DNA from: Gemmatimonadota bacterium
Lineage (GTDB): Bacteria > Gemmatimonadota > Gemmatimonadetes > Gemmatimonadales > GWC2-71-9
DNA: 15,171 nt
Direction: 5' to 3'
NCBI GenBank assembly: GCA_025360265.1
Contig: JANYCP010000216.1
Location: forward strand, 1-15,171
The position numbers and the translations under genes were made by a program. Below, piece by piece: positions 7,886 to 14,150 of this stretch (position 1 is the first letter of the stretch; each line of letters opens with the position of its first letter). Below the pieces are notes generated by a model. It saw only the letters and a program-made list of their open reading frames with translations. It made no database searches and was not told the origin of the DNA.

Positions 7886-8636
7886 ACCTGTGGTCACCAC
7901 ACTGGACGCTGGCGTGCTGACGCTCACACTCAATCGACCCGACAAGCGCAACGCACTTGATGCCGCGACGCTCGACGGCCTGGCCGAGGGTTTGGCGCGC
8001 GCCGAACTTGAGCGGGGAGTACGAGTGGTTGCCATTCGCGGTGCGGGCAAGGATTTCTGCGCCGGTGCCGATCTCGACGAGCTGCTCGCCTCGGCCGATC
8101 ATACCACCGAAGAGAACGAACGCGCCGCGCTCGGGTTGGGCGAACTCTTCCTCGCGTTGCGACGTCTGCCGAAGCCGAGTGTCGCGGTGGTGCAGGGACG
8201 CGCGCTGGCGGGAGGGGCGGGGCTTGCTACCGCCTGCGACCTGGTGATTGCGTCTGCGTCGTCGCAGTTCGGCTATCCGGAAATCAATCGCGGATTTGTG
8301 CCGGCCATGGTGATGACGATGCTACGTCGCAGCGTCGGCGAGAAGCGTGCGTTCGAACTCGTGGCAACCGGTCGACAAGTTGATGCGACTGAGGCAATGG
8401 CGCTTGGACTGGTAAGTCGCGTCGTACCGGACGATCAGCTGGCGGCCGAGTCGAACGCCTTGATGTCGACACTAGCCACGCGCAGTGCAACAGCGTTTGC
8501 ATTGACCAAGCAGCTGTTCGTGGAGCTCGACGATCGTTCCTTCGATGAAGGGATCTTTCTCGGTGCGCGTGTCAATGCACTCTCGCGCAACACCGATGAC
8601 TTCCGGAAAGCGATCGCAGGGTTTCTCAACAAATGA
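7878..8636 (+). CDS. Enoyl-CoA hydratase/isomerase (methylglutaconyl-CoA-hydratase-like)
   Basis: A 252-residue crotonase-fold protein. The CoA-thioester oxyanion hole is provided by CAGADL (61-66) and AGGAGL (111-116). Compared with rat mitochondrial crotonase, Glu164 is kept (Glu135 in YPEINRGFVPA) but the Glu144 position is Gly115. The GGAGL..CD signature is what I recall from bacterial LiuC/AtuE-type methylglutaconyl- or isohexenylglutaconyl-CoA hydratases. That would make it the step after the carboxylase encoded in the same operon: hydration of the carboxylated enoyl-CoA to a 3-hydroxyacyl-CoA. The assignment to a specific substrate is inference. The start ATG 7878 overlaps the preceding gene by 8 nt, and GGCGGG at 7866-7871 is a plausible ribosome site. 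The stop overlaps the start of a small membrane protein gene. Confidence 0.88.
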   Translation: MTEPVVTTLDAGVLTLTLNRPDKRNALDAATLDGLAEGLARAELERGVRVVAIRGAGKDFCAGADLDELLASADHTTEENERAALGLGELFLALRRLPKPSVAVVQGRALAGGAGLATACDLVIASASSQFGYPEINRGFVPAMVMTMLRRSVGEKRAFELVATGRQVDATEAMALGLVSRVVPDDQLAAESNALMSTLATRSATAFALTKQLFVELDDRSFDEGIFLGARVNALSRNTDDFRKAIAGFLNK

Positions 8637-8785
8637 TGCGCGCCCGTTTCATTTCCGCTGGCGTGGGAATTGGCCTGGCGATCGTGGCAATCGCAACCAG
8701 TAACCGAATGGTGACTTGGGCTGCGATCGCCGCGCTAGGCACCGCGCTGGCTTTGCGGCTGATCGCGAGGCGACGCCAGGGCTGA
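8633..8785 (+). CDS. Small two-helix membrane protein, unknown function
   Basis: A 50-codon frame starting with two consecutive ATGs (8633 and 8636); from the second it is 49 residues. It encodes a short Arg-containing start, a hydrophobic stretch at about 5-21 (rich in Gly, Ile, Ala, Val), a short polar turn TSNR, a second hydrophobic stretch at about 25-40, and a basic tail RLIARRRQG. This is a two-helix hairpin with Arg at both ends, so both termini should face the cytoplasm by the positive-inside rule. The start overlaps the hydratase stop (ATGATG), like the other junctions in this operon, which is the main reason to believe it is real. I do not recognise a family. It is too short for most automatic gene finders. 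Confidence 0.6.
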   Translation: MMRARFISAGVGIGLAIVAIATSNRMVTWAAIAALGTALALRLIARRRQG

Positions 8786-8795
8786 ATCGCGTTAC

Positions 8796-8811
8796 CGCGC
8801 GCCGGCGCGCG
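8796..8811. repeat. Perfect 16-nt GC palindrome
   Basis: CGCGCGCCGGCGCGCG is its own reverse complement. It lies in the 34-nt gap between the small membrane protein and the recQ-like gene, just upstream of the helicase start. As RNA it could form a 6-bp stem with a CCGG loop. No T-run follows, so it is not a standard intrinsic terminator. It may be an operator, a weak attenuating hairpin, or chance in GC-rich DNA. Confidence 0.5.
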
Positions 8812-8819
8812 TCGCCCGG

Positions 8820-10214
8820 ATGTCGTCGGTGGCCAACAACTGTGACATCGTCCGCCGCATGTCCTCCCCGCTCGCGCTCGCGAGAAGCATCCTCCAGAAC
8901 GAACTCGGCCACTCGGAATTCCGACCGCTGCAAGCGCGGATCATTCATCACGTCCTCGCCGGGCGAGACGTACTCGCCGTGCTGCCAACTGGTGGCGGCA
9001 AGTCGGTCTGCTTTCAGGTACCGGGGCTCGCCGGCGACGGGCTGACCGTTGTGGTATCTCCGCTGATCGCGCTGATGCAGGATCAGGTTGGTGCGCTCAC
9101 AGCGAAAGGCGTGGCGGCAGCCGCGCTCAACAGCACCTGCGACAGTGCCATGCAGGCAAGGATCGGTGCCGATGCCGCTGAGGGGCGGCTCAAGCTGTTG
9201 TACCTGTCACCGGAACGACTGCCACGCTTCGGTGATGAACTGCGCGGCCGCGGCGGGCGCGTCTTGCGCCTCGCGGTGGACGAGGCGCACTGCATTGTTG
9301 AATGGGGTCACGACGTTCGCCCGAGCTATCGTGAGCTCCGGCGGGTTCGACACCTGCTTGGTAATCCGCCGTGCATCGCGCTGACCGGTACGGCCACGCC
9401 GGAGGTTCGCGTCGCCATCCAACAATCCCTGGGATTCCGTCCCGACTCGCGCGAAATCGTCGGATCGTTCGACCGGCCGAACCTCCGCTTCGAGGTTGTT
9501 TCGGTTCTCAGTCGCGACGATCGCCTGGCAAAGATGATTTCCGTGGTGCGCGGGACGCGCGGTGCGGCGATCGTGTACGCGCCGACGCGCGGGCTTGTTG
9601 AGGGACTCGCGCGCGTACTGATCGAAGCCGGGGTGGTGGCGGCTCCGTATCATGCCGGGATGACGCCGCAGGAACGGCGTGACACGCTCGATCGGTTCAT
9701 GGACGATCGTGTGCGCGTGGTGGTGGCGACTTGCGCGTTTGGAATGGGGATCGACAAGTCCGGCGTCCGGCTTGTCGCGCATTGGACGATGCCTGCCACG
9801 CCCGAATCGTATTACCAGGAGGCGGGCCGAGCGGGAAGGGACGGTGAGGCGGCGCGGTGCGTTCTCTATCACCATCCGTCGGATGCGATCCTGCCTCGCA
9901 AGCAGCTCGATACGACGTTTCCGCCGGAACGTCTACTCGCGCAGTTGTGGAGTGATCCGTCATTGCGACCGCGTCACCCCGCGAGCGTGATCGCAGCGGT
10001 GGACCGGTTGGCCGCTGAACTCCGGCCGGATCGAGGCCCCGTCATATGGACGGCAGTTCGTCGGCGCCGTCGGGAGGCGTCCCGACGGATCGATGCGATG
10101 TTGCGCTACGCGGCGCGAACCAATCGTTGCCGTCGCAGCAGTTTGTTGGAGTGGTTTGGCGAGGAACCTCGGCGCTGCACTGGCTGCGACCGCTGTGGGA
10201 CAGCGGTCCGCTAG
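8820..10214 (+). CDS. RecQ-family ATP-dependent DNA helicase, short form
   Basis: A 464-residue superfamily 2, 3'-5' type DNA helicase. Motif 0 is HSEFRPLQ, Walker A is LPTGGGKS (Lys61), Walker B is the DEAH box at 154-157, motif III is LTGTATPEV and motif VI is QEAGRAGRDG (333-342). Zinc ligands Cys437, Cys453, Cys456 and Cys459 match the RecQ zinc-binding pattern. The protein stops just after this cluster, so the winged-helix part of RQC and the HRDC domain are missing; compare E. coli RecQ at about 610 residues. RecS-type and other short RecQ proteins are similarly trimmed. Start is uncertain: ATG 8820 gives the length used here, while ATG 8859 (residue 14, MSSPLALARS) begins close to the conserved domain; neither has a strong Shine-Dalgarno site. 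Its stop shares CTAG with the opposing gene. Confidence 0.92.
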   Translation: MSSVANNCDIVRRMSSPLALARSILQNELGHSEFRPLQARIIHHVLAGRDVLAVLPTGGGKSVCFQVPGLAGDGLTVVVSPLIALMQDQVGALTAKGVAAAALNSTCDSAMQARIGADAAEGRLKLLYLSPERLPRFGDELRGRGGRVLRLAVDEAHCIVEWGHDVRPSYRELRRVRHLLGNPPCIALTGTATPEVRVAIQQSLGFRPDSREIVGSFDRPNLRFEVVSVLSRDDRLAKMISVVRGTRGAAIVYAPTRGLVEGLARVLIEAGVVAAPYHAGMTPQERRDTLDRFMDDRVRVVVATCAFGMGIDKSGVRLVAHWTMPATPESYYQEAGRAGRDGEAARCVLYHHPSDAILPRKQLDTTFPPERLLAQLWSDPSLRPRHPASVIAAVDRLAAELRPDRGPVIWTAVRRRRREASRRIDAMLRYAARTNRCRRSSLLEWFGEEPRRCTGCDRCGTAVR

Positions 10215-12028
10215 TGAACGACGCGGACCGTACCGAGAGGCGAAATCTCGAACTTGGCGCTGTTGATCCGCTCGTTGATTGCCGTCGGTGGACCGCTCAC
10301 CGCATTTGCCGCGAAGAGATTGCCAACGAAGGCGTCTGCCTGCGAGTAATCGACACTATACCCGAGGTCCTTCATCGACGCGATCGTGATGCGCGAGATC
10401 GGCATCTGCACCCCCGGAACTTCAATGAACCCGGTCATCAGTTCGGCATGGAAGACCGATTCACGCCAATGGGCGCCGGCGGTACCTGCGCCGAACAGGT
10501 TTTCAATTGGCGGTGTTGTGCCGACAAAACCGAGTGCGGTGGCGAAGGGTGGCCAAAGCGCTACGGTTTCGGTGCCCGTGAAGCGCGGGTCGGAACCACC
10601 AAGTCCTGTGGCCAGATTGCGCGACGGCCATGCCGTACCAAAACCGAGGACGTGCGCCATTTCGTGGGTGATGATCGCCACCAGTTGGTTCGTCGCGACC
10701 GCGGCCTGCAAATCGGCCGAGTCGAACTGCATCGTACCGACAATCGTGAGGCCCGAACTCGAGCGCGAAGCGCAAGGGCTCGCCGAACCAAGCACGTTGC
10801 CGATGCCATCGATCGGCGTCACTTCGGCGTAAATCACGACGTCGCGCACCGTCTCGTTGAGCGCAGGTTGCAGCGTGGTGCATGCGCCGGCCGGCAGGTT
10901 GAGCGGCACTGACGTCAGGTGCGCGCTGATGATTCCCATCCAGCGGCGTGCTGCTGCGACAAACGCATCGCGTTGGTCGGCATTGACCGCAGTAAGGAAT
11001 CGAAGATCAATGAGAAACGATGCAGCGACGCCCGTGGCATTGAATGTGACCGCGGCGCCCGAAAGCGGAATTGTCGCGGTGAGGGAGCCGCTCGTGAGGC
11101 CAAGTCGCCAATCGGAGGGCGAAGCAATGCCGTCCGAGCCAGTGATACCTATCGGGCCCGATACCAACCCATCGCCGCTGCTGACGGTGAACGTCACCGG
11201 TACACCCACCAACGGGTGCGCGGCCGAATCAGTCACAAGGATGCGGGGTAAGTTCGCTACCGGGAATTGCAGGTAACCGGCCTGCAAGGTTGCCGATGAT
11301 GCCGTGATGACTGGCGCCGAGTTCAACGCCTGGGCAGTGAAGGTCAACGTGGCGCCGGTGGGAATGCTGGCGCGAACGGTATTCGCGCCAACCGCGCTGC
11401 CGAGTGTCCAGCTACCGAGCTGGGCGACGCCGCCAGCGTCGGACGTGGCGCTGGCACCGGTAATCACGCCGCCGCCGATGAGAACGGAGAAGCTCACCGT
11501 CGTGCCGGGCACTGCGTTGCCGTATGAATCGATCACCAGCACCGCCGGTGCGGGCGTCACAGCATGGCTCACCAAGGCGAGATAGCCCTGCTGACTGGAG
11601 GTCCGAATGCCCACCGCTGTCCCCGGGACCGATGTCGCCACAACATTGACCGCGACGCTGGTGCTGGCCACCTGGGCATGGAGAGTGTTCGTCCCGGGCT
11701 TGGTGCCCAGGATCCACTGGCCCACTGCGGCGCGACCATCCGCGTCGCTCCGGGCCGAATCGCCGATAATCGTGCCCCCACCTCCCGTGACGGAAAACCG
11801 CACAGTAACGCCGGAAACTGCCGCACCTGCCGCATCCTGAACCCGGACTGCCGGGGCTGTCGGAAGGGCAGTTCCGACGGTTGCCTGCTGGGTCGATCCG
11901 GCCACGATAATCAGCTGCGACGGCCCCGTGCTCACGTCCCCGTTGTTGCGGCAGCCAGAGACGCTGGCAGTCAGGATGGTCGCGAAGCAGGCCAGGACGG
12001 CGAATTTGGCGGGGCGGGATGGGGTCAT
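10211..12028 (-). CDS. Ig-repeat leishmanolysin-like (M8) metalloprotease lipoprotein
   Basis: A 605-residue exported protein. The signal peptide ends in lipobox VSGC with Cys26. Three related roughly 95-residue bacterial Ig-like (invasin/Big_1-type) repeats follow at about 37-132, 138-234 and 239-333; each has a strand such as GVTVRFSV or GTTVSFSV and a later SDxxGxA..G.W.LG motif. The catalytic part (about 337-605) has zinc-binding HEMAH at 455-459 (HExxHxxGFG), a third candidate ligand His520 after a 60-residue insertion (AHWRESVFH), and the Met-turn at Met531 (ELMTGF). This arrangement is typical of leishmanolysin-like metzincins. It probably acts on the cell surface, held out by the Ig stalk; substrate unknown. 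No Shine-Dalgarno sequence precedes ATG 12028; instead a TGATATTCT motif lies 6 nt upstream, compatible with a leaderless mRNA. Its 3' end overlaps the helicase gene by 4 nt. Confidence 0.88.
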   Translation of the reverse strand: MTPSRPAKFAVLACFATILTASVSGCRNNGDVSTGPSQLIIVAGSTQQATVGTALPTAPAVRVQDAAGAAVSGVTVRFSVTGGGGTIIGDSARSDADGRAAVGQWILGTKPGTNTLHAQVASTSVAVNVVATSVPGTAVGIRTSSQQGYLALVSHAVTPAPAVLVIDSYGNAVPGTTVSFSVLIGGGVITGASATSDAGGVAQLGSWTLGSAVGANTVRASIPTGATLTFTAQALNSAPVITASSATLQAGYLQFPVANLPRILVTDSAAHPLVGVPVTFTVSSGDGLVSGPIGITGSDGIASPSDWRLGLTSGSLTATIPLSGAAVTFNATGVAASFLIDLRFLTAVNADQRDAFVAAARRWMGIISAHLTSVPLNLPAGACTTLQPALNETVRDVVIYAEVTPIDGIGNVLGSASPCASRSSSGLTIVGTMQFDSADLQAAVATNQLVAIITHEMAHVLGFGTAWPSRNLATGLGGSDPRFTGTETVALWPPFATALGFVGTTPPIENLFGAGTAGAHWRESVFHAELMTGFIEVPGVQMPISRITIASMKDLGYSVDYSQADAFVGNLFAANAVSGPPTAINERINSAKFEISPLGTVRVVH

Positions 12029-12034
12029 AGGGGG

Positions 12035-12043
12035 AGAATATCA
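12035..12043 (-). promoter_or_regulatory. Candidate extended -10 of a leaderless promoter
   Basis: On the minus strand the sequence TGATATTCT matches an extended -10 element (TGn then TATnnT). Its last base is 6 nt from the ATG of the metalloprotease gene, so transcription would begin at or within a base or two of the start codon. The absence of a Shine-Dalgarno sequence there agrees. No good -35 is seen at the expected distance, which an extended -10 can tolerate. Confidence 0.35.
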
Positions 12044-12113
12044 GCAAGGCATGGGCCATTAGTACCCGGTTCACGCAACAGGGGGAGAAAAGACCCAATC
12101 TAGCCGGCGCCTC

Positions 12114-12143
12114 TTGTCGTAAGTCGCAATGTCACATTACTTT
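12114..12143 (+). promoter_or_regulatory. Weak candidate promoter upstream of rng
   Basis: TTGTCG at 12114-12119 and TACTTT at 12138-12143 are spaced by 18 nt and resemble a weak housekeeping promoter. Transcription would start near 12150, giving a leader of about 340 nt before the RNase E/G start. The expected start point falls inside the left arm of the inverted repeat at 12145-12157. Similarity to consensus is modest. Confidence 0.22.
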
Positions 12144-12144
12144 A

Positions 12145-12223
12145 GGCATGCAGCCCGAGATGAATCAGGCACGAGTTCCGTCCCGAAGCAGCCGCGTAAG
12201 TCGCTGCCGCCGGGCTGCATGTC
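12145..12223. repeat. 13-bp inverted repeat in the rng upstream region
   Basis: Left arm GGCATGCAGCCCG (12145-12157) and right arm CGGGCTGCATGTC (12211-12223) are complementary over 13 positions, counting one G-U wobble; 11 consecutive pairs (12147-12157 with 12211-12221) are perfect. The 53-nt space between them contains a smaller 5-bp hairpin. It could fold in RNA or act as a paired operator near the candidate promoter. Confidence 0.6.
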
Positions 12224-12306
12224 ATTTTCTAGGTCAGCTCCGCCGGTTCCGTAGGTCCACCGCCGCGCATCTCCCCGTCATCATGCGACAGCTCCGACTC
12301 CCGGCC

Positions 12307-12372
12307 GTTCCTGGCAGGGCATCGGGCGCAATCGACGCCGCTTCGTCGATTTCGTCCCGTGCCACCAGTGAC
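12307..12372 (+). promoter_or_regulatory. Long interrupted stem-loop in the RNase E/G leader
   Basis: Reading inwards, GTT/GAC, CTGG/CCAG, GGCA/TGCC, CGGG/CCCG and AATCGACG/CGTCGATT pair in order, about 23 base pairs in total including one G-U, closed by the loop CCGCTT. Between the helices are one mismatch, a 3x1 loop, a one-base bulge and a 3x4 internal loop. There is no following T-run, so it is not an intrinsic terminator. It ends about 115 nt before the GTG start of the RNase E/G gene. In enterobacteria, stem-loops with internal loops in the rne 5' UTR mediate autoregulation by RNase E; an analogous role is plausible but unproven. Confidence 0.5.
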
Positions 12373-12487
12373 TCGCCGCGGATGTCGAGGCTCTCGTTCG
12401 GGATGCGCCAGGACCTGATTCGGCGGTCACCGTCCCTTCTAAGTGCGAGGCGGGCGCCCCGGCGCTCGAGACCTCCCAGAGACTCCC

Positions 12488-14140
12488 GTGAAGCGCGAAA
12501 TCCTGATATCTGGTACGCCCCGCGAGACCCGAGTTGCCATCCTCGAGGACGATCGCCTCGTCGAACTGCTGGTCGATCGCCCTGATCATCGCCGTACCGT
12601 AGGCGACATCTATCTCGGCCGGGTCGAGGCAGTACTCGGCGGGATTCAGGCAGCATTCGTTGATATCGGCATGGAAAAGAGTGCCTATCTCCATGCCTCC
12701 GATCTGCTTGAGCCGGAAGACGACGACGATCCGGAAGATCGTGAAGAGGAAGAGGACGACGACGATGCGCCCGACGTCGAGTCGGCTGAAGCTGTCGTGG
12801 ACGGCTCTGCAGCTGAAGCAACGGCCGTTGTCGCGGTCCGGCCAAAGCGTCGCGGTGACGGCGGCCGCCGCGAAGTTGGCGCACGAAGGGCAATCCCTGA
12901 CATCGCCGAGCGCCTGAAAAAGGGCGACATGATCCCGGTGCAGGTGACCAAGGAGCCGATTTCCACCAAGGGCTGCCGCGTCACCGCGCAGATTTCTCTC
13001 GCTGGCCGTTTCCTCGTGTACATGCCGTACGCCACGAAAGTCGGCGTCTCGCGCAAGATCGAAAGCCGTGAGCAGCGCGCCAAGCTTCGCGAAATGGTTT
13101 CCGGTATGGTGCCGTCGGACGCCGGCGGCGTCATCGTCCGCACGGTGGCTGAAGGTGTCACGGAAGATCATTTCCGTCGCGAGATCCTCTCGCTGATCAA
13201 TACCTGGAAGAAGATCAAGCGGAAGCAGGGCTTCGCGCGCCGTGGAGCGGCGTTGCTGCATCGCGAAGCGTCACTCACGCGCTCGCTGGTGCGCGATGTC
13301 TTTTCGGCGAAGGTTGACGCCCTGTGGGTCGACTCCCGCGAGCTGCATCACGAAATCAGTCAGTACCTTGAACTGATTGATCCGGAACTTACCGAGCGCG
13401 TGCATTTCTATGATGAAGCGATCCCGTTGTTCGATCGCTTCAAGATCGAGCAGGAGATTCGCGACCTCTTCCAGCCGCGCGTTGAATTGCCGAGCGGTGG
13501 GTATCTGATCATCCAGCCGACTGAAGCGTTGGTGTCGATCGACGTGAACACTGGGCGCTACACCGGCAAGCGTGATCCTGAGAAGACGATTCTGCGGACG
13601 AACATCGAAGCAGCGCGCGAGATCGCGCGGCAGATACGGTTGCGCGACGTGGGCGGCATTATCGTCGCCGATTTCATCGATATGGAAACGAAGGCAAATC
13701 GCGATCGCGTTGTGTCGGAGTTGAGGACGCATCTCGGTCGTGATCGAGCGCGGACGCGGGCGTATGCGGTGTCTGAACTTGGCCTTATTGAGATGACCCG
13801 TCAGCGGGTGCGACCATCGCTCTGGGCATCGATGACTCGCGAATGCATCACGTGTCACGGTACTGGTCGAGTCTTTTCGCCCGAAGTGGTGGCGCGCAGG
13901 CTCGAGCGCGCGCTCAAGCGGGCCGGGACCGAGAAGAAGGAGCGGAAGCTGGCGATCAGGCTACATCCGGACGTCGCGCTCTATCTGCTTGAGGAAGAGA
14001 CCAAGCTCGTCGCCAATATCGGGCGGCTGGGGGGACTGGACCTCGAGGTCCGCGACGACCCGATGTTGCGGCTCGATGAGTTCAGGTTGATGTCGCGACC
14101 AGCAGGACGCGACGTGACGGAGCTTTACGCAGTCGCGTAA
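12488..14140 (+). CDS. rng: RNase E/G family endoribonuclease
   Basis: A 550-residue RNase E/G. It cleaves single-stranded RNA in mRNA turnover and rRNA processing. The N-terminus MKREILISGTPRETRVAILE is the usual family start. The S1 domain follows (YLGRVEAVLGGIQAAFVDIG). Metal-binding catalytic residues are Asp352 (SIDVNTG) and Asp395 (VADFIDM), 43 apart as for Asp303/Asp346 in E. coli RNase E. The zinc-link cysteines are Cys453 and Cys456 (CITCHGTG), 101 residues after the first Asp, again as in E. coli. There is no long C-terminal scaffold, so size is closer to RNase G. Unusual is an insertion in S1 at about 75-136: an Asp/Glu-rich run (75-96), an Ala/Val-rich stretch, then an Arg-rich stretch. 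GTG 12488 is preferred over GTG 12443 because homology begins there. The symbol rng is used for the family; rne is equally possible. Confidence 0.95.
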   Translation: MKREILISGTPRETRVAILEDDRLVELLVDRPDHRRTVGDIYLGRVEAVLGGIQAAFVDIGMEKSAYLHASDLLEPEDDDDPEDREEEEDDDDAPDVESAEAVVDGSAAEATAVVAVRPKRRGDGGRREVGARRAIPDIAERLKKGDMIPVQVTKEPISTKGCRVTAQISLAGRFLVYMPYATKVGVSRKIESREQRAKLREMVSGMVPSDAGGVIVRTVAEGVTEDHFRREILSLINTWKKIKRKQGFARRGAALLHREASLTRSLVRDVFSAKVDALWVDSRELHHEISQYLELIDPELTERVHFYDEAIPLFDRFKIEQEIRDLFQPRVELPSGGYLIIQPTEALVSIDVNTGRYTGKRDPEKTILRTNIEAAREIARQIRLRDVGGIIVADFIDMETKANRDRVVSELRTHLGRDRARTRAYAVSELGLIEMTRQRVRPSLWASMTRECITCHGTGRVFSPEVVARRLERALKRAGTEKKERKLAIRLHPDVALYLLEEETKLVANIGRLGGLDLEVRDDPMLRLDEFRLMSRPAGRDVTELYAVA

Positions 14141-14150
14141 GTGGAAACGT

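Larger units (their letters stand above)
12029..12487. other. Divergent intergenic region with structured rng leader
   Basis: This 459-nt stretch between the metalloprotease (-) and RNase E/G (+) genes has no convincing gene. An Arg/Ser/Pro-rich frame on the + strand from 12148 runs into the RNase gene in another frame and looks like GC-driven noise. The region contains promoter-like sequences near each end of the upstream part, a 13-bp inverted repeat (12145-12157 with 12211-12223), a small hairpin (GCAGC 12188-12192 with GCTGC 12203-12207) and a long interrupted stem-loop at 12307-12372. The bases just before the RNase start (12452-12465) are also self-complementary and GC-rich. Confidence 0.6.

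Noticed and set aside
9207..9875. A 222-codon minus-strand frame inside the helicase gene
   Set aside because: It is antisense to conserved helicase motifs, has no recognisable domain, and shows a His/Arg-rich composition typical of reversed GC-rich coding DNA.
11412..12098. A 228-codon minus-strand frame overlapping the metalloprotease gene start
   Set aside because: It is an out-of-frame shadow of the Ig-repeat protein with Arg/Gly-rich composition. The other frame has the lipobox, repeats and HExxH.
12148..12585. A 145-codon plus-strand frame through the leader into the RNase E/G gene
   Set aside because: It is dominated by Arg, Ser and Pro as expected from GC-rich noncoding DNA, and it overlaps the true RNase start in another frame. 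A leader peptide cannot be fully excluded, but nothing supports it.
12281..13261. A 326-codon minus-strand open frame opposite the RNase E/G gene and part of its leader
   Set aside because: Its composition follows the reverse complement of the coding strand (long runs of Val, Leu, Phe opposite the acidic codons). No family or start signal is visible.
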